A stretch of DNA of 64,000 nt from PALSA-612 sp963755155 (GTDB taxonomy: Bacteria; Actinomycetota; Thermoleophilia; Gaiellales; Gaiellaceae). Below the pieces are notes generated by a model, which was not told the DNA's origin, made no database searches, and saw nothing but the letters and a program-made list of their open reading frames with translations. Positions 8,412 to 18,868 of the stretch are shown here, in pieces (within the stretch, counting starts at the first letter, position 1; every line of letters begins with the position of its first letter). Where the stretch lies: the NCBI GenBank assembly GCA_963755155.1, contig CAVWIV010000015.1, positions 124,001 to 188,000 of the forward strand, read 5' to 3'. A program made the position numbers and the translations under genes.

Positions 8412-11400
8412 GCGGTAACGGCCTGCGCCGCCGCTGCAGCCGTGGTGCGCTCGGTCCACGGCGCGGCTTCCAGCTGCTCGAAGATCTCGCGGGCCTCGAC
8501 GAGCAGCGGCTCGGCATCGTCCCGACGGCCCTGACCAGCAAGCCACTCGCCGTGCTCGAGCTCCGCGACGGCGAGATAGAAGACCATGCCGAACTCGCGG
8601 AAGAGGGCGGCGGCGCTGACGAAACGCTCGTCGATGCCTTCCACTCCGCCGCGCGCCAACTCCAGACGAGCACGGAGGCGCAGCGCACTGCGCTTGGAGG
8701 AACGGCGTGAGCTCGCCCGGGTCGAGGGACTCCGCGATGCTCAGCAGCTCCTCCGCCTTCTTGGCGTCGGAGAGCTCCAACGCGGCCTCGACTCCCTCGA
8801 CCCAGGCCCGCTTGAAGCTGATGTCGTCGACGGACAGCTCCGAGCGGAGAGCGAGCACACGCTCGGCCGCAGCCAGCGCATCGATCGTCTGTCCCTCGGC
8901 ACGCAAGACGCGCGCGTCGACAGAGTCATAGGCGGCGGTGACCGCAACCTGGTCGCTCTCCCGCGCGACGTCGTTCGCGGCGAGGAGGGCGCGTGCAGTT
9001 GTGGCGGCTCCGCGCTCGCTGTGAACCAGCGCTGCGGCCACGAGTGAAGACCGGGCGGCCATCGACTGTGCGAGTGGCTCCTCGTCGGCAGTCACGGCGA
9101 GCGCCTCGTCCCAGCGCCCGAGCATGAACAGGATCTCGATATTTCCGGTCCGCATGTTCGACTCAAAGCGGCGATCGCCTCGCCTGCGCGCAAGGGCGAT
9201 GGAGCGCTCGATGAGCTCCAGTGCGTCGGCGTAGCGGTCGGCGGACTGGTGGCTTACCCCCAGGTTGTTCTGCGCTCGTATGGCGCCGGCATACAGCTGC
9301 TCTTCATGAGCGCGCGCGACGGCCGCCTCGAGGAGCAGGGCCGCCTCCGCCGGCCGACCCCAACTGGTTAGGACGATCGACTTGCTGGTGAGCGCGCCAA
9401 TGAAGACGTCGGGCAGCTGCAGGCGCTCAGCGAGCTGGAGTGCCCGCTCGAGCGGTGCTACGCCCGCGTCCGTGCGCCCGGCCAGCACGTGCATGCGGCC
9501 GAGTTGAGCGAGCGCCCCCGCGAGCACGGCGTCGGGCTCACCCTCTAGCGCGGCAACGGCCTGCTCGAGGCGCGCGGCTGCCTCGTCCAGGCGTCCATCG
9601 GTATTGTCGACGTCTGCGAGGGCGACGCTCGCCCGCGCAGCCGAGTGCGTGTCGCCTGCGTGCTCGAACAGCGTGATCGCCTGCTCGAGGCGCTCCCGTG
9701 CCTCGGCCGACCGGTTCGCGTCGGTTGCGAGCCGTCCGCTGAGCTCGAGCAACCGCGCCTGGTCGACTGGCTCGTCGGCCAGTTCTGCAGCCTGCACGAA
9801 GTACCGTTGACCTTCCTCGGTGGCGCCGAGGGACCTCGCCCGCTCACCTGCTCGCGCCAGCATCTCTCGTGCCTTCGCGCGGATCTCGCCGGCATCGTCC
9901 GCCTCCGGCCCGGCATCGACGGCCGCGAGGTAATGGGAAGCGAGCACTTCGGCGACGTCGTCTTCGTCAGCGAAGACGTTCTCCAAGTGGGCCGCGGCGG
10001 CCAGGTGCCGTACCTTCCGCTCGCGCTTGGAGAGCGTCTCGTAGGCGACGTGGCGGACGAGGTCCTGCAGGAAGCCGTACTGGCCGTGCTCGGGCGAGCG
10101 CGGGTCGGACTGCACACCCAGTACCTCCTTGCGAGCGAGCGACGTGAGGAGCGGCACCAGATCTGCTTCCGAAAGCTCCGAGAGCGCGCTGAGGGCGGCC
10201 TTCGTGAAGGTCTTGCCGAGCACGGCGCCGTCCTGAAGCACGCGACGCTCGTCCGGCGACACACCGTCGAGGCGTGCGGCGATCAGGGCGTGGAGCGTCT
10301 CCGGTACTTCGAGCGTCTCGACCTCGCCCGTCGGCCTGTAGACGGTCCCGTCGCGCACCAGGAGCCCGCGGTCCAGAAGCATGCGCACCGTCTCGACGGC
10401 GTACAGAGGGACGCCCTCGGCGCGGGCCAGGATCTGATCGTGCAGCCGTGCGGGCAGTCCTGGCGCGAGCCCGTCCAGCAGCTCCCCCATCACATCGTTC
10501 GCGAGCGGCTCCAGGTAGAGCGACGTGAAGTTGCGCTGCGCCGCGCCCCAGCCAGGCCTTCGCTCCTGGAGCTCCGGGCGCGCGAGGGTGATCACGAACA
10601 ACGGGTAGTCGCGGGACGATTCGAGCAGGTACTCGACGAAGTCGAGGAGGCCGGCATCGGCCCAGTGCATGTCTTCGAAGGCGAGGACCGTCGGGCCGGT
10701 GTCGGCGAGACGCTCAAAGAGGAGCCGCCACGCGGCGAACAGGTCCTGGCGATCGCCGGTCGAGCCGTCTTCGAGGCCCAACAGGCTGGCGAGGCGGGGC
10801 TCCACGAAGCTGCGCTCCTCGGCGTCTGGCAGATGCTCCTCGAGTGTCGCCTTCAACTTCTCGCGCATCGACTCGGCAGGGTCGTCTTCCGCGATCCGGC
10901 AACGCATCCTGACCATGTCGGCGAGCGCCCAGTACGCAACTCCCTCCCCGTACGCGAGGCAGCGCCCGCGGTGCCACCAGATCTGCTCGACGATGCCGTC
11001 GAAGTACTTGTAGAACTCCCAGGCGAGGCGCGACTTGCCGATGCCGCCGATCCCGGTCACCGACACGAGATGGGCGCGGCGATTCTCCGCCGAGGCGTGG
11101 TAGAGGTCCTTGATCAGCTTCAGCTCACGATCGCGGCCTACGAATGGCGCTTCGAGGCCGGTTGACTTCAGGTCTCCTCCACGTCCTGAGACGACACGCA
11201 GAGCTCGGAAGACCTCCATCGCCTCGGCCTTCCCCTTCAACTCATGCGCGCCGGCCGGCTCGTACGCGATTGCCTGCTCCGATGCGCGCCGTGTCGTCTC
11301 CCCGACGAGCACCGTGCCGGGCTCCGCGGCCGACTGGACGCGCGAGGCCGTGTTGACGAGGTCGCCGGCGACCATGCCTTGACCCTCGGCGCCCACCGTG

Positions 11401-11919
11401 ACGGCGGCCTCGCCCGTGAGGACGCCCGCCCGCGCCTGGAGGGCGGGATCGAGTTCCGGCACGGCGGCCACGAGGTCGAGCGCCGCGCGCACCGCCCGCT
11501 CGGCGTCGTCTTCAGTGGCCGTAGGCGTGCCCCACACCGCCATGACGGCGTCGCCGATGAACTTCTCGACCGTGCCGCCGTAGAGCTCGATCAGCCGGCG
11601 GCTCGTGTCGAAGTAGCTCGACAGCAGCTCGCGTGTCTCCTCGGCGTCGCGTTCCTCGGACGCCGACGTGAATCCGACGAGGTCGACGAAGAGCACGGAG
11701 ACGAGGCGACGCTCTGCGGTCGGAGCCTCGCGCGGGGCGGAGGGTGGTGCCTCGGCGGGCGGAGCCCCGAGCGCAGTGCCGCATTCTGCGCAGAAGCGCT
11801 GGCTGTCGCCGTGCGACGCGCCACAGGACGGGCAGGCAAGGAGAGGGCAAGTGAGTCCCGCACTCGACGCAGAACTTCGCCGCCGGCTGGTTCTCGGTCG
11901 AGCAGGACGGGCAGTTCAC
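8408..11919 (-). CDS. Zinc ribbon-nucleotide cyclase-AAA ATPase-TPR regulator (frame broken twice)
   Basis: Large signalling protein of about 1169 residues after repair. Order of domains: two zinc ribbons (MNCPSCSTENQ...FCVECG and ACPSCG...FCAECG); class III adenylate/guanylate cyclase domain with metal-binding aspartates in FVDLVGFTS and GDAVMAVWG; a STAND-type ATPase with Walker A GIGGIGKSRLAWEF and Walker B VLAFEDMHWAD; then a long helical TPR region rich in ALA/ERA repeats. Extra bases near 11852 and 8685 split off the first ribbon and the last 80 residues. Family members are thought to couple ligand or protein sensing to cyclic nucleotide synthesis, but the input is unknown. It is divergent from prfA, with only 46 bases between the two starts. 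Confidence 0.85.
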
Positions 11920-11953
11920 GCCCCGAGCGTAACCGGCCGCTCATACCCTCGTC

Positions 11954-11965
11954 TAGCCTTGAGCC
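11954..11965 (+). promoter_or_regulatory. Leaderless -10 element of prfA
   Basis: TAGCCT at 11954-11959 is followed by six bases and the prfA ATG. Transcription would start at or next to the A of ATG, giving a leaderless mRNA. The same TAGCCTTGAGC context occurs before prfB at 57669. Confidence 0.55.
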
Positions 11966-13010
11966 ATGGCCGACCTCACCGCCCTCGTCGACGAGCTCGA
12001 GCGCTCCTACCGCGAAGCGCAGGAGCGGCTGTCCGACCCTGCCGTCTACAACGATCACAAGCAGGCGGCGGACGCCGGCCGTCGGCTAAAGGAGCTCGAG
12101 CGGCCGTTCCAGCTGGCGCAGGAGTGGCGGGGAGCGCGCGCCGATCTGGACGCCGCTCGCACCGACGGCGATCTCCGCGAGCTGGTGCCCGAGCTGGAGA
12201 CACGGGCCGCCGAGGTCGAAGAAGAGCTGAAGCTCGCGCTCGTCGAGACCGACCCGGCGGACACGAAGGACGTCATCGTCGAGATCCGGCAGGGAGTGGG
12301 TGGCGACGAGGCGGCTCTGTGGGCGGGCGACGTCTTCCGCATGCTCACGCGCTACGCCGAACGGCGGGGCTTCAAGTGGGAGTCGATCTCCGCAAGCGCC
12401 AACGACGGCGGCGGCGTCAAGGAGTCCGTCTTCGCTGTCAAGGGGGACGGCGCGTACTCGGTCTTCAAGTGGGAGGCCGGGACACACCGCGTCCAGCGTG
12501 TGCCGACGACGGAGTCCCAGGGTCGCATTCACACGTCGACGGCGACCGTGGCCGTCATGCCGGAGGCCGAGGAGGTGGAGGTCGAGATCGACCAGGGGGA
12601 CCTGAAGATCGACGTCTACCGGTCCACCGGCGCCAGGCGGGCAGAGCGTGAACACGACCGACTCGGCGGTGCGGATCACGCACGTTCCAACAGGGATAGT
12701 CGTCGCGATGCAGGACGAACGCTCGCAGCTCAAGAACCGCGACAAGGCGATGCGCGTGCTCCGTGCCCGCCTGTTCGAGCACGAGCGGCGGCGGCAGCAG
12801 GCGGAGGAGTCCGCCGCGCGCCGCGCGCAGATCGGCGGTGGGGAGCGGGCGGAGAAGATCCGGACGTACAACTTCCCCGAGAACCGGCTCACCGACCACC
12901 GCATCAAGCTCACCCAGCATCGCCTCGACTCGATCCTCGAGGGCGATCTGGACGAGTTCACGGCCGCGCTGACCGCCGACGCGCAGCGCAGAGCACTCGA
13001 AGCGGAATGA
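11966..13010 (+). CDS. prfA: Peptide chain release factor 1 (frame broken at the GGQ motif)
   Basis: Class I release factor that reads UAA and UAG. The stop-codon recognition region HRVQRVPTTESQGRIHTS has the PxT tripeptide (PTT) of RF1, not the SPF of RF2. The catalytic GGQ is encoded as GCC-A-GGC GGG CAG: an extra A at 12635 shifts the frame exactly before it. Removing that base gives STGAGGQSVNTTDSAVRITH and a 347-residue protein, close to the usual length. The prfB gene at 57681 is a separate RF2, so the assignment is clear. An intact RF1 is essential in nearly all bacteria, so a sequence error is the likeliest explanation. Its stop overlaps the start of the next gene (ATGA). Confidence 0.92.
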
Positions 13011-15490
13011 CGATCGCCGAGCTGCTGCGGCAGTGGGCGGAGGCGACTCCGGACGCGCCCGCGCTGCTCGCGCCCGGGCAGGCGGCCGCTGACGTATGCG
13101 CGGCTGTACGACCTGACGCAGGCGCTCGCCCGTCAGCTCCGCTCGCTCGGCGTGCGTCCCGACGATCGGGTGGCGATCGTCGCCCAGAACGGCCCCGAGC
13201 TCGCCGTTTCCTTCCTCGCCGTGGCATCGACTGCGGTGGCGGCGCCGCTCAACCCCGCCTACCGGGTTTCCGAGCTCGACTTCTACCTCGCCGATCTCGG
13301 GGCGAAGGCGATCATCATGGACGAGCGGCCGAGCGACGTGTTGCGGTTGCTGCTCAGGCGTCGAGTCGTCCGACTGCTCGAGCTGGAGCGGAGCGCCTCA
13401 GGCGAGGCGGGGGGCACTGTCCCTGTCTGGGGGCGGGCGCGGGCGCGGAAAGGCCGGAGGGCCTGGAACGACTGCGCTCGTGCTCCACACCTCCGGGACG
13501 ACGGCGCGGCCGAAGTGCGTGTCGCTCACACACCGGCGGCTGTGCCTGTCCGCGGAGAACGTTGCACGCTCACTGGAGCTGACCGCCGACGACCGCTGTC
13601 TGAACGTCATGCCTCTGTTCCACATCCACGGCCTCGTCGCGGCCTTGCTGTCGTCGCTCTCCGCCGGATCGAGCATCGTGTGCGCGCCGGGCTTCCACGC
13701 GCCGTCCTTCCACACCTGGCTCTCGGAGCTCGAGCCGACGTGGTACACGGCGGTGCCCGCGATGCACCAGGCGGTGGTCGCTCGTAAGCCGGACGAAGCG
13801 GGACCGACCTCGCTTCGCTTCGTGAGGTCGTCGTCTGCGCCTCTGCCTCCTCACGTGTATCGCGCTCTCGAGCATGCATTCGGCGTGCCGGTCATCGAGG
13901 CGTACGGCATGACCGAGGCCGCGCACCAACTCGCGAGCAACCCGCTTCCACCGGCCGCGCGGAAGCCCGGGTCGGTTGGGCTCGCGACCGGAGTCGACAT
14001 CGGCAGTACGCGACGACGGTGAGGTTGTCGTCCGCGGCGAGACCGTCTTCGACGGCTACGACGAGAACCCTGAGGCGAACGCCGAGGCGTTCGTCGACGG
14101 CTGGTTCCGGACAGGCGACGAAGGCTCCTTCGACGAGGACGGGTACCTGTTCCTGAGAGGTCGCTCGAAGGAGATCATCAACCGCGCCGGGGAAAAGGTC
14201 TCGCCGGCGGAAGTGGAGGACGCACTGCTCGCGCACCCTGATGTCGAGCAGGCCGCGAGCTTCGCGTTGCCGGATCCGCGACTCGGCGAGGATGTCGGCG
14301 CCGCTGTCGTGTTGCGGCCGGGCGCCGCGGCGAGCGTCCGCGATCTGCAAGAGCACGTCGCAGAGCGACTTGCTGACTTCAAGGTTCCCCGTGTCGTCGT
14401 CACCGTCGACGAGCTTCCCACCGGCCCGACCGGGAAGGTGCAGCGTCGGAGCCTGGCGCAGCAGTTCGGCCTGACCGGCGCCGGCGCTTCCGACGAGCGA
14501 GCCGTGTACGAGGAGCCCGCGACGCCCCTGGAGCGAGAGATGGCTGCGCTGTGGGCAGAGGTGCTCGAAGTCGGGCGCGTTGGCGCCGAGGACGACTTCT
14601 TCGCACTCGGCGGCGACTCGATCCTCGCCGCGGAAGTGTTGTCGCACGTCGCCGACAGGTTCGAGGGCGCTCCGTCCGCGGCGATCGTTATGTGGGAATC
14701 GACACTGCGCGCCTTCTGCGCAGCTCTCGAAGGCGGACGGTGGGACGACGACTCGGCCATCGTGCCGTTGCAGAGCAGCGGCAGCCGCCCGCCGCTGTTC
14801 GTGGTCCACGGACTGATGGACGAGGTCTTGAACGTCGCGGCGCTCAAGCGCTCCCTGGGCGCAGACCAACCGCTGTACGCGATTCGCGCCCGCCCCGACC
14901 GGCTCTCGTCGCCCTCGGTCGAGCGGCTGGCTGAGCGGTACCTCGAGGAGATACAGGCGGCCCACGGCGGCGGCCCGTACCTCTTTGCCGGTATGTGCTC
15001 GGGTGTCGCACTCGTCGTCGAGCTCACGCGACGAGCGCGGAGCCAGGGTGAGGAAGTCCCGCTCGCAATCGGCATCGACCCGCGCTCCGACTACGGGCTG
15101 CTCGGGTTCGCCGCGGACTACGCGAGACGAGGCATGAGGCATGCGAGGGCGGGGAGGCTCGAGCTCGCGACCCGGCAGGTTGCGCGAGACTGGGGCTCCG
15201 ACCTCTGGAGACGTCATCGGCCGGGACCGCGGTCACCGGAGGATGCGCTTGCTAGGGAGCTGTCGCGCTTACGCCGGAGCTACCGGCTCCGGGCACTTTC
15301 CGGCACGCTCACCGTGCTCACGACGATGGACTATGCGTTCCGGCGCGACGTGTGGCTCCGGCTTGCGGACGAGGTGCGCTGGCACGAGGTTCCCGTCCCG
15401 CACGCGACTAGCTTCCTCCAGCCCCATGCCGACGTGCTCGGCAACACGATCGCCGAGATCGTGCACGAGGCGCTCGAGCCCGTCCGATGA
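13007..15490 (+). CDS. Adenylation-carrier-thioesterase protein (NRPS-like; frame broken)
   Basis: Free-standing A-PCP-TE protein of about 826 residues with no condensation or reductase domain. Adenylation domain (about residues 1-500): VLHTSGTTARPK, YGMTEAAHQ, DGWFRTGDEG, RSKEIINRAGEKVSPAEVE and the catalytic lysine in TGPTGKVQRRSL. Carrier domain: FFALGGDSILAAEVL, with the phosphopantetheine serine at 14618-14620. Thioesterase domain: PLFVVHGLMDE, then FAGMCSGVAL, a GxCxG motif with Cys (codon 14996-14998) in the nucleophile position instead of Ser. Net single-base insertions near 13079, between 13345 and 13480, and near 14002 break the frame. The product is unknown; the acyl substrate would be activated, loaded and released by one protein. 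It is coupled by overlaps to prfA and prmC. Confidence 0.8.
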
Positions 15491-16323
15491 CCGTCGGCGA
15501 GGTCGTCAAGGCGTCGACCGACTTCCTGGCGCGCAAGGACGTGCCGAGCCCTCGTATGGACGCCGAGCACCTCGTGGCTCACGCACTCGCCGTCACCCGG
15601 CTCGACCTGTACCTCCAGTACGACAGGCCGTTGACCGACGAGGAGACGGCCGCCTGCCGCGAGCTCGTGCGGCGGCGCGGGACGCGCGAGCCGCTCGCGT
15701 ACATCCTCGGCGAGTGGGGGTTCCGGCGGCTGATGCTGAACGTGGACTCGCGCGCGCTCATCCCCCGACCGGAGACCGAGGTCGTCGTCGAGCGCTGCCT
15801 CGCGTTGCTCGACGGTGTGGAGGTGCCCGCCGTGCTCGACGTCGGCACGGGGACGGGCGCGATCGCGCTCGCCATCGCGGACGAGCGGCCGGAGGCGGCC
15901 GTGCTCGCTATCGACGTCTCGGAGGACGCCCTCGCTCTTGCGCGGGAGAACGCGGACCGGGCGGGGCTTGCGGATCGCGTGTCGTTCGCGCGCCACGACG
16001 TCGCGGACGGGATGCCGGGCGGACCGTACGACCTCGTCGTGTCCAACCCGCCGTATGTCGAGCCCGGCGATCTCGCCACGCTCCAGCCGGAAGTGCGCGA
16101 CTGGGAGCCCGAGCAGGCTCTCGTCGGGCGCGGCGTGACGGAGCAGGTCGCCCGCGGTGCGCGCGACGTCCTGCGGGCGAACGGCGCGCTCGTGCTCGAG
16201 GTGGCGGACGGCACGGCGCCGCAGGTCACCGAGCTGCTCGCGGAGCTCGGCTACCACGACGTCGCGGCCACGCCGGATCTTGCCGAGCGCGACCGGGTCG
16301 TGGAGGGCCGGTGGACGCCGTAG
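15487..16323 (+). CDS. prmC: Release factor glutamine N5-methyltransferase
   Basis: Methylates the glutamine of the GGQ motif in RF1 and RF2 using SAM. 278 residues, normal for the family. It has the helical N-terminal domain, the LGEWGFRRL and LIPRPETE segments, the SAM-binding VLDVGTGTGAIALAIA and the catalytic VSNPPYVEPGD (NPPY). ATG overlaps the stop of the preceding gene (ATGA). In most genomes prmC directly follows prfA; here the A-PCP-TE gene lies between them. Confidence 0.95.
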   Translation: MTVGEVVKASTDFLARKDVPSPRMDAEHLVAHALAVTRLDLYLQYDRPLTDEETAACRELVRRRGTREPLAYILGEWGFRRLMLNVDSRALIPRPETEVVVERCLALLDGVEVPAVLDVGTGTGAIALAIADERPEAAVLAIDVSEDALALARENADRAGLADRVSFARHDVADGMPGGPYDLVVSNPPYVEPGDLATLQPEVRDWEPEQALVGRGVTEQVARGARDVLRANGALVLEVADGTAPQVTELLAELGYHDVAATPDLAERDRVVEGRWTP

Positions 16324-16889
16324 CCGCGCTGCGCGCGGGGCAGCCCGTCGTGCTGCCGACGGACACCGTCTACGGGCTCTGCGCGGACGCAGCGTCGCCG
16401 CTCGCGTGCCTCGAGGCGCTCGGGCTCAAGGGCCGTCCGGAAGGTCAACCGGCCGCGCTGATCTGCGCGGACGTCGAGACGCTGCTCCGGTGCGTGCCCG
16501 AAGTGGACGAGCGCGTGGTGCGAGCCCTGCTACCCGGCCCGTACACGCTCGTCTTTCGCAACCCGCGCGAGCGGTACCCGTGGCTGTCGACGGAGACGAT
16601 CGGCGTGCGCGTGCCGACGCTGCCCGAGGCTGCCGCCGACGTCGTGGGCGTGATCGGCGCGGTGATGGCGACGAGCGCAAATCTCCACGGCGGGCCTGAT
16701 CCGCGAACGCTCGACGAGGTGCCTGAGGAGATCCGCGCCGGCTGCGGCGCGATCGTGGACGGCGGGGAGCTTCCGGGCGTGCCATCGACGGTGCTCGACC
16801 TCACCGGGCCCGAGCCGAGAGTCCTTCGCGAGGGCGCCGTGCCGGCCGTCGAGGCGCTCGCGTTTGTAAGGCGTGCCAGGCACGAGTGA
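16311..16889 (+). CDS. Threonylcarbamoyl-AMP synthase (TsaC/YrdC domain)
   Basis: Makes threonylcarbamoyl-adenylate from threonine, bicarbonate and ATP for the t6A modification of tRNAs. 192 residues, i.e. the short form with only the YrdC domain. Recognisable segments: VVLPTDTVYGLCADA, LKGRPEGQPAALIC, LLPGPYTLVF, TIGVRVP, MATSANLHGG and the C-terminal PSTVLDLTGPEPRVLREGA. GTG at 16311 lies inside the end of prmC (13-base overlap), so the two are cotranslated. Confidence 0.92.
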   Translation: MDAVAALRAGQPVVLPTDTVYGLCADAASPLACLEALGLKGRPEGQPAALICADVETLLRCVPEVDERVVRALLPGPYTLVFRNPRERYPWLSTETIGVRVPTLPEAAADVVGVIGAVMATSANLHGGPDPRTLDEVPEEIRAGCGAIVDGGELPGVPSTVLDLTGPEPRVLREGAVPAVEALAFVRRARHE

Positions 16890-16933
16890 CGTGTCTGCGC
16901 CATCTCTGTGCCAATTCACGCAGGACCGATAAG

Positions 16934-16946
16934 TACGATCCCGCCG
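16934..16946 (+). promoter_or_regulatory. -10 element of glyA
   Basis: TACGAT at 16934-16939 is followed by seven bases and the glyA ATG, consistent with a leaderless transcript. I saw no clear -35 box at the expected distance and no glycine-riboswitch-like structure in the 57 bases before glyA. Confidence 0.45.
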
Positions 16947-18248
16947 ATGGTCGCGACCGCCCTCTCGCTCGAGCAGCTGCGCGCGGCCGCGCTGGCCGAC
17001 GTCGATCCCGACGTCGCCGCGCTCCTCGGCCGCGGAGCTCGAGCGGCAACGCGCTGAGATCGAGCTCATCGCCTCCGAGAACTTCACCTGGCCGTCGGTG
17101 CTGGAAGCCGTCGGCGTCGACGCCGACGAACAAGTACTCCGAGGGCTATCCCGGCCGCCGCTACTACGGCGGCTGCGAGGTCGTCGACGAGATCGAGCAG
17201 CTGGCCATCGATCGCGCGAAGACGCTCTTCGGCGCCGAGCACGCGAACGTCCAGCCGCACGCCGGCGCGCAGACGAACATGGCGGTCTACTTCGCGTGCC
17301 TCGACCCGGGCGACACGATCCTCTCGCTCGAGCTCTCGCACGGCGGCCACCTCACGCACGGCCTGAAGGTGAACTTCTCCGGCCGCCTGTACACGATCGT
17401 CCACTACGGCGTCAGCCGCGAGACGAGCCTCGTCGACTACGACGAGGTGCTGCAGCTCGCGCGCACGCACCGCCCGAAGCTCATCGTCTGCGGCGGCTCG
17501 GCGTACCCGCGCGCGGTCGAGGCGCGAGCGCTTTCGCGAGATCGCCGACGCCGTCGGCGCCTACCTCCTCTGCGACATGGCGCACTTCGCCGGCCTCGTC
17601 GCCGCTGGGCTGCACCCGAACCCCGTGCCGCACTGCGACTTCGTGACGTCGACCGCTCACAAGACGCTCGCCGGGCCGCGTTCCGGCTTCGTCCTCTGCC
17701 GCGAGGAGCACGCGCGAGGCCCTCGACCGTGCGGTGTTCCCCGGGATGCAGGGCGGGCCGATGAACCACGTCATCGCCGCCAAGGCGACGTGCTTCGCGA
17801 TCGCGGGCTCGGACGCGTTCCGCGACTACCAGACGCAGGTGCGCGCGAACGCCGACGCCTACGCGGCCGAGCTGCAGGCGGGCAGCCTCGACGTCGCTGA
17901 CCGGCGGCACCGACACGCACCTCGTCCTCGTCGACCTTCGCCAGACGGACTGGACCGGGAAGGACGCCGAGGAGCGCCTCGCCGAGGTCGCGATCACCGT
18001 CAACCGCAACACGATCCCCTTCGACGAGCGGCCGCCAACCGTCGCCTCGGGTCTCCGGGCGGGAACCCCCGCGGCGACGATGCGTGGCTTCGACGAAAAC
18101 GACTTTCGCGAGGTCGGGCGGATCACGTGCGAGGCGCTCTCCGACGGTCGCCGACCTCGACGCCCTCCGCGAGCGCAGCCTCGCGCTGTGCGACGCGCGG
18201 CCCCTGTACCCCGGCTTCCGCGGCTACACGAGCTATGTCAGTCGTTGA
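16947..18248 (+). CDS. glyA: Serine hydroxymethyltransferase (frame broken six times)
   Basis: PLP enzyme interconverting serine and glycine while charging tetrahydrofolate with a one-carbon unit. After repair, 431 residues: ELERQRAEIELIASENFTWP, TNKYSEGYPGRRYYGG, the PLP-lysine segment TSTAHKTLAGPRSGF, FPGMQGGPMNHVIAAKA and TGGTDTHLVLVDL. Six single extra bases are needed: near 17029, 17116, 17524, 17714, 17897 and 18146. Every one adds a base, and the protein is otherwise continuous and highly conserved, so this is not a decayed gene in the usual sense, where deletions, stops and drift would accumulate. It overlaps upp by 14 bases. Confidence 0.9.
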
Positions 18249-18861
18249 GGTCAGCCATCCGCTGGCGCAGCACAAGCTCGGCCTGCTGCGCGACGAGCGG
18301 ACGTCCACGGCCGACTTCCGGCGGCTCGTCAACGAGCTGACCCTGCTCCTCACGTACGAGGCGACGAAGGATCTCGCCACGGAGGAGGTGGAGATCTCGA
18401 CGCCCCTCGAGGCGGCGTCCGTCCCCCGCATATCGGGGAAGAAGGTGGCCGTCTGCCCGATTCTCCGCGCGGGCGTGGGCATGCTCGACGGCGTGCTGTC
18501 GCTGATCTCCGGGGCGCGGGTCGGCTTCATCGGCATGTACCGCGACGAGGAGACGCTCGAGCCGCACGAGTACTACGTGAAGCTCCCAGCGGACGTGGCC
18601 GAGCGCGACGTCATCGTCCTCGACCCGATGCTCGCGACCGGGAACTCGACCACCGCCGCCGTCGACGTGATCAAGAAGGCAGGCGCGATGTCGATCCGTC
18701 TGATCGCGATCATCGCCGCGCCCGAGGGGATCGAGCGCGTGCAAGCCGCGCACCCCGACGTGCACATCGTCGTCGCCGCGATCGACCGTGGCCTGAACGA
18801 GCGCGGCTTCATCGTGCCCGGCCTCGGCGACGCGGGCGACCGTCTGTACGGGACGAAGTAG
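18235..18861 (+). CDS. upp: Uracil phosphoribosyltransferase
   Basis: Salvages uracil to UMP with PRPP. 208 residues, standard length. Hallmarks: HPLAQHKLGLLRDERTST, CPILRAGVGMLDGVL, the PRPP-binding loop VIVLDPMLATGNST and the uracil-binding C-terminus FIVPGLGDAGDRLYGTK. ATG at 18235 lies within the last codons of glyA in another frame. Upp next to glyA and the ATP synthase genes is a common neighbourhood in Gram-positive bacteria. Confidence 0.97.
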   Translation: MSVVEVSHPLAQHKLGLLRDERTSTADFRRLVNELTLLLTYEATKDLATEEVEISTPLEAASVPRISGKKVAVCPILRAGVGMLDGVLSLISGARVGFIGMYRDEETLEPHEYYVKLPADVAERDVIVLDPMLATGNSTTAAVDVIKKAGAMSIRLIAIIAAPEGIERVQAAHPDVHIVVAAIDRGLNERGFIVPGLGDAGDRLYGTK

Positions 18862-18868
18862 CGCGGTA

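Noticed and set aside
9645..11165. 506-residue plus-strand open frame inside the large cyclase/ATPase gene
   Set aside because: The minus strand encodes recognisable cyclase, Walker and TPR motifs over the same bases.
16890..16946. Glycine riboswitch or other leader RNA before glyA
   Set aside because: Only 57 bases are available, with no paired aptamer-like structure, and the -10 element implies a leaderless transcript.
16947..18248. A new system of multiple programmed frameshifts (glyA, LCP and others)
   Set aside because: Contexts share no slippery heptamer or stop codon, shifts number up to six per gene and include +2 and -1 events, and hit unrelated genes. Read errors explain this more simply.
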